A stretch of DNA of 64,000 nucleotides from positions 62,001 to 126,000 of the forward strand of contig DASYHQ010000013.1 in the NCBI GenBank assembly GCA_035998445.1. Direction: 5' to 3'. Under the pieces are notes generated by a model. It saw only the letters and a list, made by a program, of their open reading frames with translations. It searched no databases and was not told where the DNA came from. Of the stretch, positions 36,569-45,215 are shown piece after piece. Numbering within the stretch: the first letter of the stretch is position 1; each line of letters begins with the position of its first letter. The translations under genes were made by a program, and so were the position numbers. The stretch is from Tepidisphaeraceae bacterium. Its GTDB lineage: Bacteria > Planctomycetota > Phycisphaerae > Tepidisphaerales > Tepidisphaeraceae.

Positions 36569-37591
36569 ATGCTTTACAACGATGTGGAACTGCACAACGT
36601 CACCGCCATTGAGGCCATTCCCGGAAAACCGGGCATGCGCCTGCAGCGGGTTCCCGATTCGGTCCGCGCCGATTTGAACGAGGGCGCGAGCGGCGCCTCG
36701 CTCGCGCCCACCTCGTGCGAGGTGCGTTTCGTCACCAAGTCGCCGACCCCACGCGTCAAGCTTTACTCAGACGTGCACCACGAGTACGTGCACGTGTCGC
36801 AGGGCGACTTCCTTCAGTCGGAGGTCATGATCGAGCCCGGCGCCACGCGCACGATCGAGCTGCAGGCCGCCGTCGATCTGCCGGGGCTGGTGCAAGCCAA
36901 CGGGCTGCGATCCGCGTTTGCGCCAACCGTGTGGCGCCTTCGGCTGAGCGGGACCGGCCGCGTCCACCTTGTCTCGGTGGACGCGGGCGGCCTCCCCGTG
37001 CGGCCGCCGATGGACAGCGAAAAGCCGGCGAAGCGGTGGCTCGCCTACGGGTCGTCCATCACGCAGGGGTTCAGCGCCCCGCGGCTTGCCAACCCCTACG
37101 TCGTGCAGGCCGCGCGGCAGTTGGGCGTAGACGTGTACAACGTCGGCTTCGGCGGCAGCTGTCACGCCGAGCGGGAACTCACCGACTATTTCGCCGCGCG
37201 CGACGATTGGGATCTGATCACCTGCGAGCTCGGCATCAACCTGCACAACCACACGATGCCGATCGCCGAGGCGGCTGACCGCTTCGCCTACCTGGCCCGC
37301 ACGTTAGGTGCTGCCCAACCTGACAAACCGGTCGTCCTGATCACCGCGTTCTTCTCGTCCCACGACCTTCGGCCACCGTCGGAAAACGTCCGAATGCGTG
37401 CCGACTCGCTTCGCGCCGCCGTGCGCGACGCTGCGGCCAACTGCGGTTGCGACAACGTTACGTTGATCGAGGGAACGGATCTGTTGCCCAGCCTGAGGGG
37501 GCTGTCGCCCGACCTGGTTCACCCCAGCGATCACGGGATGACGATCATCGCTGACAATCTTGCCGCCCGCCTTGCACCGCTGATTGGGTAG
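36569..37591 (+). CDS. SGNH/GDSL-family esterase
   Basis: A 340-aa protein: an N-terminal jelly-roll domain (to about residue 150) and a C-terminal SGNH hydrolase. Block I is YGSSITQG with nucleophile S163, the oxyanion Gly is in GFGGSCHAE, the Asn is in GINLHNH, and DLVHPSDHG gives the Asp/His pair. This two-domain layout is that of CE2-like acetyl esterases acting on decorated polysaccharides. No signal peptide is seen, so it probably removes acyl groups from imported oligosaccharides. It sits between the dioxygenase and the beta-helix gene in one operon. Confidence 0.87.
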   Translation: MLYNDVELHNVTAIEAIPGKPGMRLQRVPDSVRADLNEGASGASLAPTSCEVRFVTKSPTPRVKLYSDVHHEYVHVSQGDFLQSEVMIEPGATRTIELQAAVDLPGLVQANGLRSAFAPTVWRLRLSGTGRVHLVSVDAGGLPVRPPMDSEKPAKRWLAYGSSITQGFSAPRLANPYVVQAARQLGVDVYNVGFGGSCHAERELTDYFAARDDWDLITCELGINLHNHTMPIAEAADRFAYLARTLGAAQPDKPVVLITAFFSSHDLRPPSENVRMRADSLRAAVRDAAANCGCDNVTLIEGTDLLPSLRGLSPDLVHPSDHGMTIIADNLAARLAPLIG

Positions 37592-37615
37592 CACTACCTC
37601 GGACGAGCCGAAACA

Positions 37616-39694
37616 ATGAATGAGTTCTCGATCACAACCGACGGCGACGATACCGCGCCCGAAGGGCCCTGGGCCTCGTTAGTCGGCGCCCGCGACGGGT
37701 TGCGACGATTGCGCGAGTGCGGCCAGTTGAAGGGGCCGGCACGCGTCACCGTGGGCGGTGGCCGCTATGCCATGCGCGAAGCGATCCGCTTCAAGGTGGC
37801 CGATGGCGACACCACGTACGTCGCCGACCCCAATGCGCCCGCCATCTTCGACGGCGCCGAGCGCATCGACGGGTGGACCGAGACCACGCACGCCGGGTGC
37901 CGCGCCTGGGTGACGACCGTACCCGACGTGGCTGCCAACCGTTGGTATTTCCGATCGCTCTTCGTTCGCGGTTCGCGTCGGCCGCGCGCCCGTCTGCCGA
38001 AGTTCACCGCAGATGCCAAAGGCGTCGCGAACGTGCGGCGCATTGCCGAGCTGCGCTACCCGGAGAACCGGAAGCTGTTCGCCGGCGACAACGTCTTCAA
38101 GCCCGCCGCCGGCGATGTGCAGGACTGGCCGAGCCTGATTGACGCGGAGATCGTATTGCTGCACTACTGGCTCGAGACGCGGTTGCCCTCGCCACGGTTC
38201 GACGCGCGAACGGGTTGGGTGCGGTGCGGCCGGCGGTCGGTCTTCAACCTCTACGAATCGTTCAACCCGAAGCTGGCACGCTATTACGTCGACAACCTGT
38301 ACGAGGCGCTATCGGAACCCGGCGAGTGGTACCTCAACCGCGACACGGGGCAGCTGACCTACCTGCCGCTGCCCGACGAAACGCTGGAGGACACGGAGGT
38401 GCTGGCGCCCCGGCTGACGGAGTTCGTGCAGGTGCGCGGCCAGGCGTACAACCGCGGCGCCCTCCTGTCGGAACCGACCGACGTGCGGCCGGTGAAGGGG
38501 CTTCGTTTCGAGGGACTGACGTTCCGGCACGCCGACTGGTACCAGCCGCAGGCCGAAATGCTGCCGCACACGCTCGGCGACTTCGATATTCAGGAAGTGC
38601 CGATCGGCAGCGCCCCCCAGGCGGCCGCCCACGTGCCGTCCGTGATCAACCTGAAGTTCGCTACGCATTGCGCGATCGACGGATGCACGATCGAGCACGT
38701 CGGCTTCAGCGCGGTGGAGATGGGGCCGGGATGCTTGGACTGCTCGGTCCTTCACAACCAGTTTCGCCAGTTGGGCGGCGGGGGAATCAAGATCGGCGGA
38801 AGTGAACTGGACGGCGCGCTCACCGAGCGCACGGGCCGCATCACGACCAGCGACAACACGATCAGCTACATCGGGAAGGTCTTCCATCAGAGCGTCGGCA
38901 TTCTGCTCACGAATGCTCACGACTGCACGATCGCGCACAACGAGGTCGCCCACAGCTGCTACACGGGCATTTCGTGCGGGTGGTCGTGGGGATACCGCCG
39001 GACGGTCACGCAGGACATCCGCATTGAAAAGAACCTCATCCGCGATATCGGCGAGGGCGTGCTGTCCGACAACGGCGGCATCTACCTGCTGGGCGTGCAG
39101 CCCGGCACAGTGGTGCGCGGCAACCACGTCTGCCGCGTGACGGCAGCCGATTACGGTGGGTGGGGCATTTACCCGGACGAGGGAAGCGCGCACCTGCTGA
39201 TCGAGGGCAACTGGGTCCACGACACGCAGGGACCTATGTTGAACATCCATTACGGGCGCGAGATCGTCATCCGTAACAACGTCTTCGCGCGTTCGACCGA
39301 GGGTGGCACGCTCTGCGTCGGCCGTGGCGAGCCGCACATCTCGGCCAACGTGTTCCAGAACCTCTTCCTTGGTCCGGCCAAGGCCAGCTACCAGGGCGCC
39401 TACGCCGGCGACATCCGCCAATCGGTGCGGGCGACGTCCAACCTGTTCCATTTCCCCGACGGGGTTCCCGACGCCACCCACATGGACTTCCGCGATGACG
39501 TGCAACACGAAATCAGCTGGCAGGAATGGCTGGCGGCCGGTCAGGATGCGGCGTCGATCAACGCCGACCCGATGGTGACCGAAACGGAGCGCAACTTGAC
39601 GTTTGCGCCCGACAGCCCCATCTCGCGCATCGGTTTTCGTCCCTACGACTGGTCGGACTGCGGGCCGCGACCGCGACCGCAGCCCACGAAGTAG
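37616..39694 (+). CDS. Cytosolic right-handed beta-helix enzyme, GH141-like
   Basis: The 692-aa protein has no signal peptide. It contains a glycan-processing beta-helix: an N-terminal GPARVTVGGGRYAMREAIRF, an inserted sandwich (GEWYLNRDTGQLTYLPLPDE), and regular turns later (NNVFARS, EGNWVHDTQG, GVLSDNGGIYLLG). The NRDTG-QLTYLP and NGGIYLLG motifs are reminiscent of GH141-type fucosidases/xylanases from gut bacteria, but membership needs a profile search. It is the last gene of the operon with the dioxygenase and SGNH esterase. Its start at 37616 is 24 bases after the esterase stop. Confidence 0.75.
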   Translation: MNEFSITTDGDDTAPEGPWASLVGARDGLRRLRECGQLKGPARVTVGGGRYAMREAIRFKVADGDTTYVADPNAPAIFDGAERIDGWTETTHAGCRAWVTTVPDVAANRWYFRSLFVRGSRRPRARLPKFTADAKGVANVRRIAELRYPENRKLFAGDNVFKPAAGDVQDWPSLIDAEIVLLHYWLETRLPSPRFDARTGWVRCGRRSVFNLYESFNPKLARYYVDNLYEALSEPGEWYLNRDTGQLTYLPLPDETLEDTEVLAPRLTEFVQVRGQAYNRGALLSEPTDVRPVKGLRFEGLTFRHADWYQPQAEMLPHTLGDFDIQEVPIGSAPQAAAHVPSVINLKFATHCAIDGCTIEHVGFSAVEMGPGCLDCSVLHNQFRQLGGGGIKIGGSELDGALTERTGRITTSDNTISYIGKVFHQSVGILLTNAHDCTIAHNEVAHSCYTGISCGWSWGYRRTVTQDIRIEKNLIRDIGEGVLSDNGGIYLLGVQPGTVVRGNHVCRVTAADYGGWGIYPDEGSAHLLIEGNWVHDTQGPMLNIHYGREIVIRNNVFARSTEGGTLCVGRGEPHISANVFQNLFLGPAKASYQGAYAGDIRQSVRATSNLFHFPDGVPDATHMDFRDDVQHEISWQEWLAAGQDAASINADPMVTETERNLTFAPDSPISRIGFRPYDWSDCGPRPRPQPTK

Positions 39695-39774
39695 CGGCTG
39701 ACGGCTGCAGTATGGCGTGACCTGAACAAATTGCTGCGCGATGCATTGCCGTTCTTGTGATATGGGCCCCAAGG

Positions 39775-39943
39775 CTGGTGGACAAAACCTCGACGCCATG
39801 CGCGGACGGGTCATCCCGATGGGAGGCTTGCCGACTTGAGGGATCTCCCAAGGCCCAGAACCGTCCGTGGCTTGAGATCCCTCAGGTCGGCGAGCCTCCC
39901 ATCGGGATGACAAGTGCGCGCGAGGCGGTGGGGTTTTGTCCGC
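39775..39943. repeat. Dispersed inverted-repeat element, copy B
   Basis: A 169-bp palindromic element. The ends are CTGGTGGACAAAACC and GGTTTTGTCCGC. The inner arms TCATCCCGATGGGAGGCTTG and CAGGTCGGCGAGCCTCCC plus ATCGGGATGACA are complementary, as are TTGAGGGATCTC and GAGATCCCTCA. It is non-coding and is the best preserved of three copies. Confidence 0.75.
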
Positions 39944-39985
39944 TATACATCAGGCCCCTGCTGTCGTCGTGCGAGCTTGCGATCT

Positions 39986-40026
39986 TGCGCCGAGCGATAA
40001 ACATTTCTGCGCTCGACGACATTGGC
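39986..40026 (+). promoter_or_regulatory. 41-nt conserved motif, copy 2
   Basis: Reads TGCGCC, GAGCGATAAACATTTC, TGCGC, TCGAC, GACATTGGC. It is 172 nt upstream of the second LEPR-XLL-type beta-helix gene and points towards it. The gap 39695-40198 otherwise holds only repeat copy B. Confidence 0.7.
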
Positions 40027-40198
40027 GACGTGTGGATCCACGGCATATTACAGGTAGCACTGCTAGAGATCGGCGGGCGCGCCGCCGACGAACTTTCTAA
40101 TTCCCCGAACGTCGCAAGAATCGCCGCACTTAGCGCAATGGCCTTCCACCCTGATCGCCGCTCGCGCCGACGCAATTCTCCTTTGGAAGACACAGACG

Positions 40199-42310
40199 AT
40201 GCATCAACCAATCTCATTCGACCGGCCCGTTTACCAAACCGTCAACGGCTATCGCAAGTTGATCGACCTGCTCGACGGGCGTGTGATGCTTTCGGTGTTG
40301 TTCGTTTCGGTGGCGGGGAACGACGCGAACCCCGGTACGTCGATCGACGCGCCGGTGCGGACCATTCAGCAGGCGGTGAGCCTTGCAAAGCCCGGCGATT
40401 CGGTGGTCGTCCGTGAGGGCACTTATCGCGAAACCGTGACGACCTCCCATTCCGGCACCGCGGCTGCGCCCATCACGATCCGCAGTCATGAGGACGAACG
40501 CGTGGTTGTCAGTGGCACCGACGTGATCAGCGGCGAGTGGACGAAGGTGGGAGAAGAGGTCTACCGCGCGCCGATGCCGTGGAACTACCACTTCGAAAAC
40601 GAGGACGCGGCTTACGATTCCAACCAGGTCTTTCACGCCGGCGAGATGATGGAACTGGCCCGCTGGCCCGACCAGACCAGCGCCGACCCCGTCCGCCCGA
40701 CGATCGCGATCGCCGATTCGGTCACGTTCTCCAAGAGCGATCCGGGTCTGGAGAAGAACGATTTGGCGACGTTCCACAACGCTGACTTCAGCGAGGACCC
40801 CGCGCGCTGGGTGGGGGCCAAGATCTGGGTGAACCTGGCCCGCAACGACACCGACGGTCAGGGCCAGACCGGGGTGGTGGTCGAGACGGGCGCGGGCACG
40901 ATCACCGTCAAGGGGATCGACACGCGCGGCGGCGACGGCGCCTGGAGCATCGGTGAGGGGACCGAGTTCTACCTGTTTCAACCGACCACCGAAGGGCTCA
41001 CCAGTACCGGTGGCATCGAGGCGGCGCTCGGCCGCGGCGAGTGGTTCATCGACGCCGCCGCCCAGCAGATCTACCTCCGCACGCCCACCGGGGAAGCGCC
41101 GGCGGCCGACTCGGTGGAGGCCAAGCGGCGCACGTACGGGTTCAACCTCGATGGCGACAGCTACATCAACATCAAGGGCATCAACCTGTTCGCCACCTCG
41201 CTGACGACCGACGACCTGGCCGCTAACCGCAACGTCGATCCCGGTGGGGTCGCCGCGGCAAGCAACATCCTGATCGACGGGATGAACGCGCGGTACGTGT
41301 CGCACTTCACCGACCAGACCGGCAACTACCAGATGCAGTGGCAGCAGAAGTCGGGCCTGATCCTCAGCGGCACCAGGATCACGTTCCAGAACGGCGACGT
41401 GCGCTACAGCGCGGGGTCGGGCCTGAGCATGTTCGGGCGGCAGGGGAAGGTGCTCAACAGCGTCTTCAGGGACCTGAACCTGCAGGGCAGCGAAACCGGC
41501 ATGGTGAACTTCGGCAAGACGTACGACCCGGGCAACGGCGTCGTCATCAGCGAGGACCACGAGTTCGGGTACAACACGCTGTCGAACTCGCCGCAACAGG
41601 GCATCAACTTCCGCGCCCTCAAGAACAGCACGAAGAAGCCGACCGACTCGAAGGCGCGGATCCACCACAACCTGATCCACGACGTAATGCTGCGCTCGGC
41701 CGACTCGGCGGCGATCGACTCGCTGGGATCGGATCACCAGTACGTGCGCATCGACCACAACGTGATCTACAACGTGACCGGCAAGGGCCGGAAGTACGGG
41801 ATCTACTTCGACTTCGCCGCCGGCGGTGTAGTCGACCACAACGTGGTCTACAACGTGACGGATCCGTTCAACATCAATTGGGACGAGAAGCGAGGCGCGC
41901 AGAACATGTGGATCTTCAACAACGTGGGCATCTCGGACAAGCCGAAGGGGGGAGGGTTGGAAACCGGTGCCCGCGAGAGCGCAGGCAGCATTATCCGCAA
42001 CAACATCTGGTCCAACGGCATCTGGGCCGGTGGATGGAACGGCGGGTTCACCACGCCGCTGGGGAAGGCCAAGATCAGCAACAACCTCGTTAGCAGCGAC
42101 AGCCTGTTCGTCGACTCGACAAACTCGGACATGGCCCAGCGCAACTACCAGCTGAAGGAGACCGCGACCGAGGCGATCAACAAGGGCGTGAAGGTGCCGC
42201 CGTACGACGATAAGCTCGTCGGCCCGCCCGACATCGGCGCTTACGAACTCGGCGTCGATCCCTGGACCGTCGGGGCTGGAAAGATGCCGACGACGCCCAC
42301 CAGACGGTAA
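40199..42310 (+). CDS. Secreted right-handed beta-helix protein with LEPR-XLL-like start
   Basis: The 703-aa protein begins with LIDLLDGRVMLSVLFVSVAG, an LEPR-XLL-type targeting segment, and continues as a beta-helix (NPGTSIDAPVRTIQQAVSLA; SPQQGINFRALKNST; NNVGISDKPKGGG). It is collinear with residues 35-670 of the protein at 18252 and most segments are nearly identical, but it ends right after the helix (PPDIGAYELGVDPW) and lacks the P-domain, PKD and dockerin-like parts. Its function is probably the same polysaccharide binding or cleavage without the anchoring module. GGAAG lies upstream of the ATG. It is convergent with the gene at 42426. Confidence 0.87.
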   Translation: MHQPISFDRPVYQTVNGYRKLIDLLDGRVMLSVLFVSVAGNDANPGTSIDAPVRTIQQAVSLAKPGDSVVVREGTYRETVTTSHSGTAAAPITIRSHEDERVVVSGTDVISGEWTKVGEEVYRAPMPWNYHFENEDAAYDSNQVFHAGEMMELARWPDQTSADPVRPTIAIADSVTFSKSDPGLEKNDLATFHNADFSEDPARWVGAKIWVNLARNDTDGQGQTGVVVETGAGTITVKGIDTRGGDGAWSIGEGTEFYLFQPTTEGLTSTGGIEAALGRGEWFIDAAAQQIYLRTPTGEAPAADSVEAKRRTYGFNLDGDSYINIKGINLFATSLTTDDLAANRNVDPGGVAAASNILIDGMNARYVSHFTDQTGNYQMQWQQKSGLILSGTRITFQNGDVRYSAGSGLSMFGRQGKVLNSVFRDLNLQGSETGMVNFGKTYDPGNGVVISEDHEFGYNTLSNSPQQGINFRALKNSTKKPTDSKARIHHNLIHDVMLRSADSAAIDSLGSDHQYVRIDHNVIYNVTGKGRKYGIYFDFAAGGVVDHNVVYNVTDPFNINWDEKRGAQNMWIFNNVGISDKPKGGGLETGARESAGSIIRNNIWSNGIWAGGWNGGFTTPLGKAKISNNLVSSDSLFVDSTNSDMAQRNYQLKETATEAINKGVKVPPYDDKLVGPPDIGAYELGVDPWTVGAGKMPTTPTRR

Positions 42311-42425
42311 GCCCGCGACAGCAGCCGCGCATCGGCTGCGCCGGAGGGGCTGGAAGCGGCGACGAAAACACGCTCCGCGGTTCAGAACCGCCTCCGCCTC
42401 GCGGTACACGTCGGCGGCCAGGATG

Positions 42426-44429
42426 TCAGCGATCCGCAGGTTCGTCCAAGAGGATCGTCGCCCGGTCGTCACCGGATGTCGCGGTTGCCTCCCCGGAACG
42501 TTGCGGCTTTTCCGAACTCACATGCGCGTATAGGCGGATCGTCTCGCCGGCGATGGTCGGGAAGCGGAATTGACCAGCGGCGTCGGTGCGGGCTGAGGCC
42601 ATGCCAGACTCCGGCCCCATCGCGGTCACGTCCACATCGGCTGCCGGTCCGCCGTCGGCGTCGAAGACGGTGCCCGCGACGAAGCTGTCGAGCCGCTTGA
42701 TGACCAGCGGCGGCAGCACCAGCGTTTTGCTGCCGCCCAGCTTTAGCTGCATCTGCCGCTTGCCGAACCCCTTGGCGGTCGCGTTGACCGTGTAGCGGCC
42801 GTCCGGCCATAGATCGGCAATAGAGAACGCCCCGTCGGCATCGGTCATCCCGACGTCGCGGCCGAACCCGTACTGCCCGGTCATCTGCGTCAAGCTGAGG
42901 ATGGCCCCTGCGACCGGCTTGCCGTCGGCGTCGACGACCTTGCCTGCCGCGCTGTGAAGCGCGTCAGCGCGCAGCCGGAGGGTGACCGACCCGTCGGCCG
43001 CCGGCGCGACGGCCGCGGGCGTGGCAAGCTTGTCCTTACGGGCCCGCATCCGGAACGACGTGTCACCCCGCTCGCGGGACAGCTCGAATCGCCCGTCGGC
43101 ATCGCTCACGGCACTGGCGGCGAATTGCTGCCGGTCCGACTCGACCATGACCGATGCCCCCGACACCGGCCGGCCGTCCTCAAAGACGACAAGGCCCTTC
43201 ACCACCGAATCGGCCGTCGCGCGCTCGAAGGTGAAGTCGATCGTCATCGTTTGACCGTCGGTCGTGGTCACCGTTCGATTGCGCTCCGCCTCCGGTGGCA
43301 TCTGGTATCCCTTGGGCGGCGCGGAGGTTTGCACGTAAACGTACTGTTCACCGGCCGGCGTCCGGATCGAGTACGCCCCATCGGCCTCCGAGACTGCCCG
43401 GTTGATGGCGGCCGCGCTGCGCGGCCTCGCTGGGCCGTAGAGGCCGATCGGCACATCGGCGATTCCCTTGCCTGTGTCGTCGCGAACGTGCCCGGTGATC
43501 AGGGAGCCGGTCACGAGCTTAAGATCGGTGTCGGCGGCGTCCTCACCAGCAGCCAGCTCAAGCCCGTCGATGGCTCGAGCGGTCCAATCCTTCGCCAGGG
43601 CAGGATCCAGGTACAGCGATACCACGAACTGGCCGGCCGGCATTCGCGCGACCCGGTAGTGCCCGTCCGGGTCGGTGACGGCGGTCCCACCGCCCTGTTG
43701 CCGGCCGACGCCCTGCAGCGACACGCGCACGCCGAGCGCCGGCTTGCTGGTGCCGTCGTACGTCACGCGCCCGCGCACGACTGCCGCTGGCCGCAACGTG
43801 GTTGGCGGCGCGGTGAAGGTCGCCTCGTTCGGCAGGAGGACCGCGTCGTCGTAGGTCAGCCGGGCGAAGCGGTCGTCGTCAACGTCGATCAACGCGCGGG
43901 CGGCTCGCGGCAGACCGTGAATGACCGCGACGCCGTCCTGATCCGTACGAGCAGAGAAGAAGGACGTATCGGCCGGCGCTTCGATGAACTCGAACGACAT
44001 GTCCGTCATTCCGGAGATGACCACACCTCGCACCTTTACGGCGACGCCAGCCACGGGCGCATTGCCCGCGGCGGCATCGAGCAGTTTCACGGTCAGCACG
44101 CACTCTGCCCGTAGCGGCACGTCCAGCGGCTCGGTCGGCGACGTCACCGGCCGCGCCCCGGCCCCCAGCCCCTCGGCGACGGCACCGATCGTCACGCGAC
44201 CCCCGTCCGCGGTGGGCGGCTCGTACGAGAGCGCGTATCGGCCGTCGGCGTCGGTCTTCGCCGTCGTCGCGGATGGTGGTTCGAATGCTGCGGACTCCCA
44301 GATCCACACGGTGGCGCCGGCGACCGGCTGGCCGTCTGGTGACAGAACCCGACCGGTCACTGTGGCTGCGTCAGCACGCGAAACGCACAACGCCAATACA
44401 GCGGCCACGAAAAACATCGGGAAACGCAT
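42426..44429 (-). CDS. Secreted carboxypeptidase-regulatory-like repeat protein
   Basis: A 667-aa protein: signal peptide (cut near residue 22, SRADA|AT) followed by about seven CarboxypepD-regulatory-like / Cna-B-like beta-sandwich repeats. Each has the signature GxVxDxxGxPVxGAxV and a later DADGRY/F (for example VLSPDGQPVAGATVWIWES, TDADGRYALSY, VDADGKPVAGAILSLTQ). Such repeats form rigid surface or periplasmic stalks; no enzyme domain is attached. The ATG at 44429 was chosen because AGGGGACA lies upstream and the signal peptide begins there, rather than the earlier start at 44480. It is a lone gene, convergent with the beta-helix gene. Confidence 0.85.
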   Translation of the reverse strand: MRFPMFFVAAVLALCVSRADAATVTGRVLSPDGQPVAGATVWIWESAAFEPPSATTAKTDADGRYALSYEPPTADGGRVTIGAVAEGLGAGARPVTSPTEPLDVPLRAECVLTVKLLDAAAGNAPVAGVAVKVRGVVISGMTDMSFEFIEAPADTSFFSARTDQDGVAVIHGLPRAARALIDVDDDRFARLTYDDAVLLPNEATFTAPPTTLRPAAVVRGRVTYDGTSKPALGVRVSLQGVGRQQGGGTAVTDPDGHYRVARMPAGQFVVSLYLDPALAKDWTARAIDGLELAAGEDAADTDLKLVTGSLITGHVRDDTGKGIADVPIGLYGPARPRSAAAINRAVSEADGAYSIRTPAGEQYVYVQTSAPPKGYQMPPEAERNRTVTTTDGQTMTIDFTFERATADSVVKGLVVFEDGRPVSGASVMVESDRQQFAASAVSDADGRFELSRERGDTSFRMRARKDKLATPAAVAPAADGSVTLRLRADALHSAAGKVVDADGKPVAGAILSLTQMTGQYGFGRDVGMTDADGAFSIADLWPDGRYTVNATAKGFGKRQMQLKLGGSKTLVLPPLVIKRLDSFVAGTVFDADGGPAADVDVTAMGPESGMASARTDAAGQFRFPTIAGETIRLYAHVSSEKPQRSGEATATSGDDRATILLDEPADR

Positions 44430-44608
44430 GGGCTGTCCCCTGGTAAGGCGAATCGATCGTGTGAGGGCGGGAAGTCGCACCCCCGTTCACATAGCTTAAC
44501 TGCGCGACGATCCAGTTCCGCAAGGAATTCTTTTGCCTGCTGAACGCCGCCTGTGCCGCGTCAAGATTCACGTCGGCCATCGCGGGCACGCCGAGCGGGT
44601 TGCTAAAG

Positions 44609-44978
44609 GCTGGCGGACAAAACCCTTTCGCCTCGAGTGCCCTTGTCATTCCGATGGGAGACTAAAGACTAGAGCGTGTTAGGCACTTTCGGGGTCAGTA
44701 ACGCAGGCGTGACGACGCTGGGTGCCACGGTTTGGTACGCCAAGCCGTGTCTGCGTGTACCGGCACGGCTTGGCGTACCAAACCGTGGCACCCAAGCCAG
44801 TTTCTGAGCTGGAAAGTGCATAACACGCTCTAGCGGATAAATCCCGGGCAATGCTCAACCTGTCATCCCGGGGGATCTCCCACGGCCCGCACCGTCAGCC
44901 AGGCGAGATCCCTCAAGTCGGCAAGCCTCCCATCGGGATGACACGTTCATGATCAAATGCAGGGGTTTTGTCCGCTGG
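44609..44978. repeat. Dispersed inverted-repeat element, copy C, interrupted by another element
   Basis: Left end GCTGGCGGACAAAACC and right end GGTTTTGTCCGCTGG are inverted repeats. Inside, GAGATCCCTCAAGTCGGC, CCTCCCATCGGGATGACA and GGGGGATCTCC match copy B. It is longer than copy B because a separate palindromic element (44669-44833) sits in its left half. It lies in the otherwise gene-free 44430-45215. Confidence 0.7.
44669..44833. mobile_element. 165-bp nested palindromic element (MITE-like)
   Basis: Outer inverted repeats of 22 bp with one mismatch (44669-44690, CTAGAGCGTGTTAGGCACTT.., and 44812-44833) flank a perfect 31-bp hairpin (44719-44749 with 44764-44794, starting TGGGTGCCACGGTTTGG) with a 14-nt loop. 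It carries no gene. The outer ends and a position inside another repeat point to a transposed, non-autonomous element. Confidence 0.75.
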
Positions 44979-45168
44979 CCGTAAGAGTCGACTACGTGAC
45001 CATCGAGGTTCCAAAACACCCGTCGCCGATCAGGCCAACATCGATCGGTCCCCGATCGGTACGCCAGTCGAACATCTAGTGGTAGATCATCGCGCTGGGC
45101 CTGCTGACCGTTGGCTCATCGCTGCACAATGCATCTGGAATTACCGAAAACCTTCGAATACCGAACAG

Positions 45169-45197
45169 TTGTAACGCTTTGATCCATGATGTACATT
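45169..45197 (+). promoter_or_regulatory. Candidate sigma-70-type promoter of the first LacI gene
   Basis: TTGTAA at 45169 and TACATT at 45192 are 17 bp apart, and the start codon follows 18 nt later with GGAG between. The match is moderate. Confidence 0.35.
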
Positions 45198-45215
45198 GTC
45201 TGAATCCGGAGCAGC

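Noticed and set aside
39757-40416. A 219-codon + strand frame upstream of the second beta-helix gene
   Set aside because: It consists of repeat copy B, the 41-nt motif and out-of-frame beta-helix sequence.
42311-42425. Minus-strand stretch encoding LRIADILAADVYREAEAVLN, which looks protein-like
   Set aside because: It is too short, in a different frame from the neighbouring gene, and could not be tied to a family.
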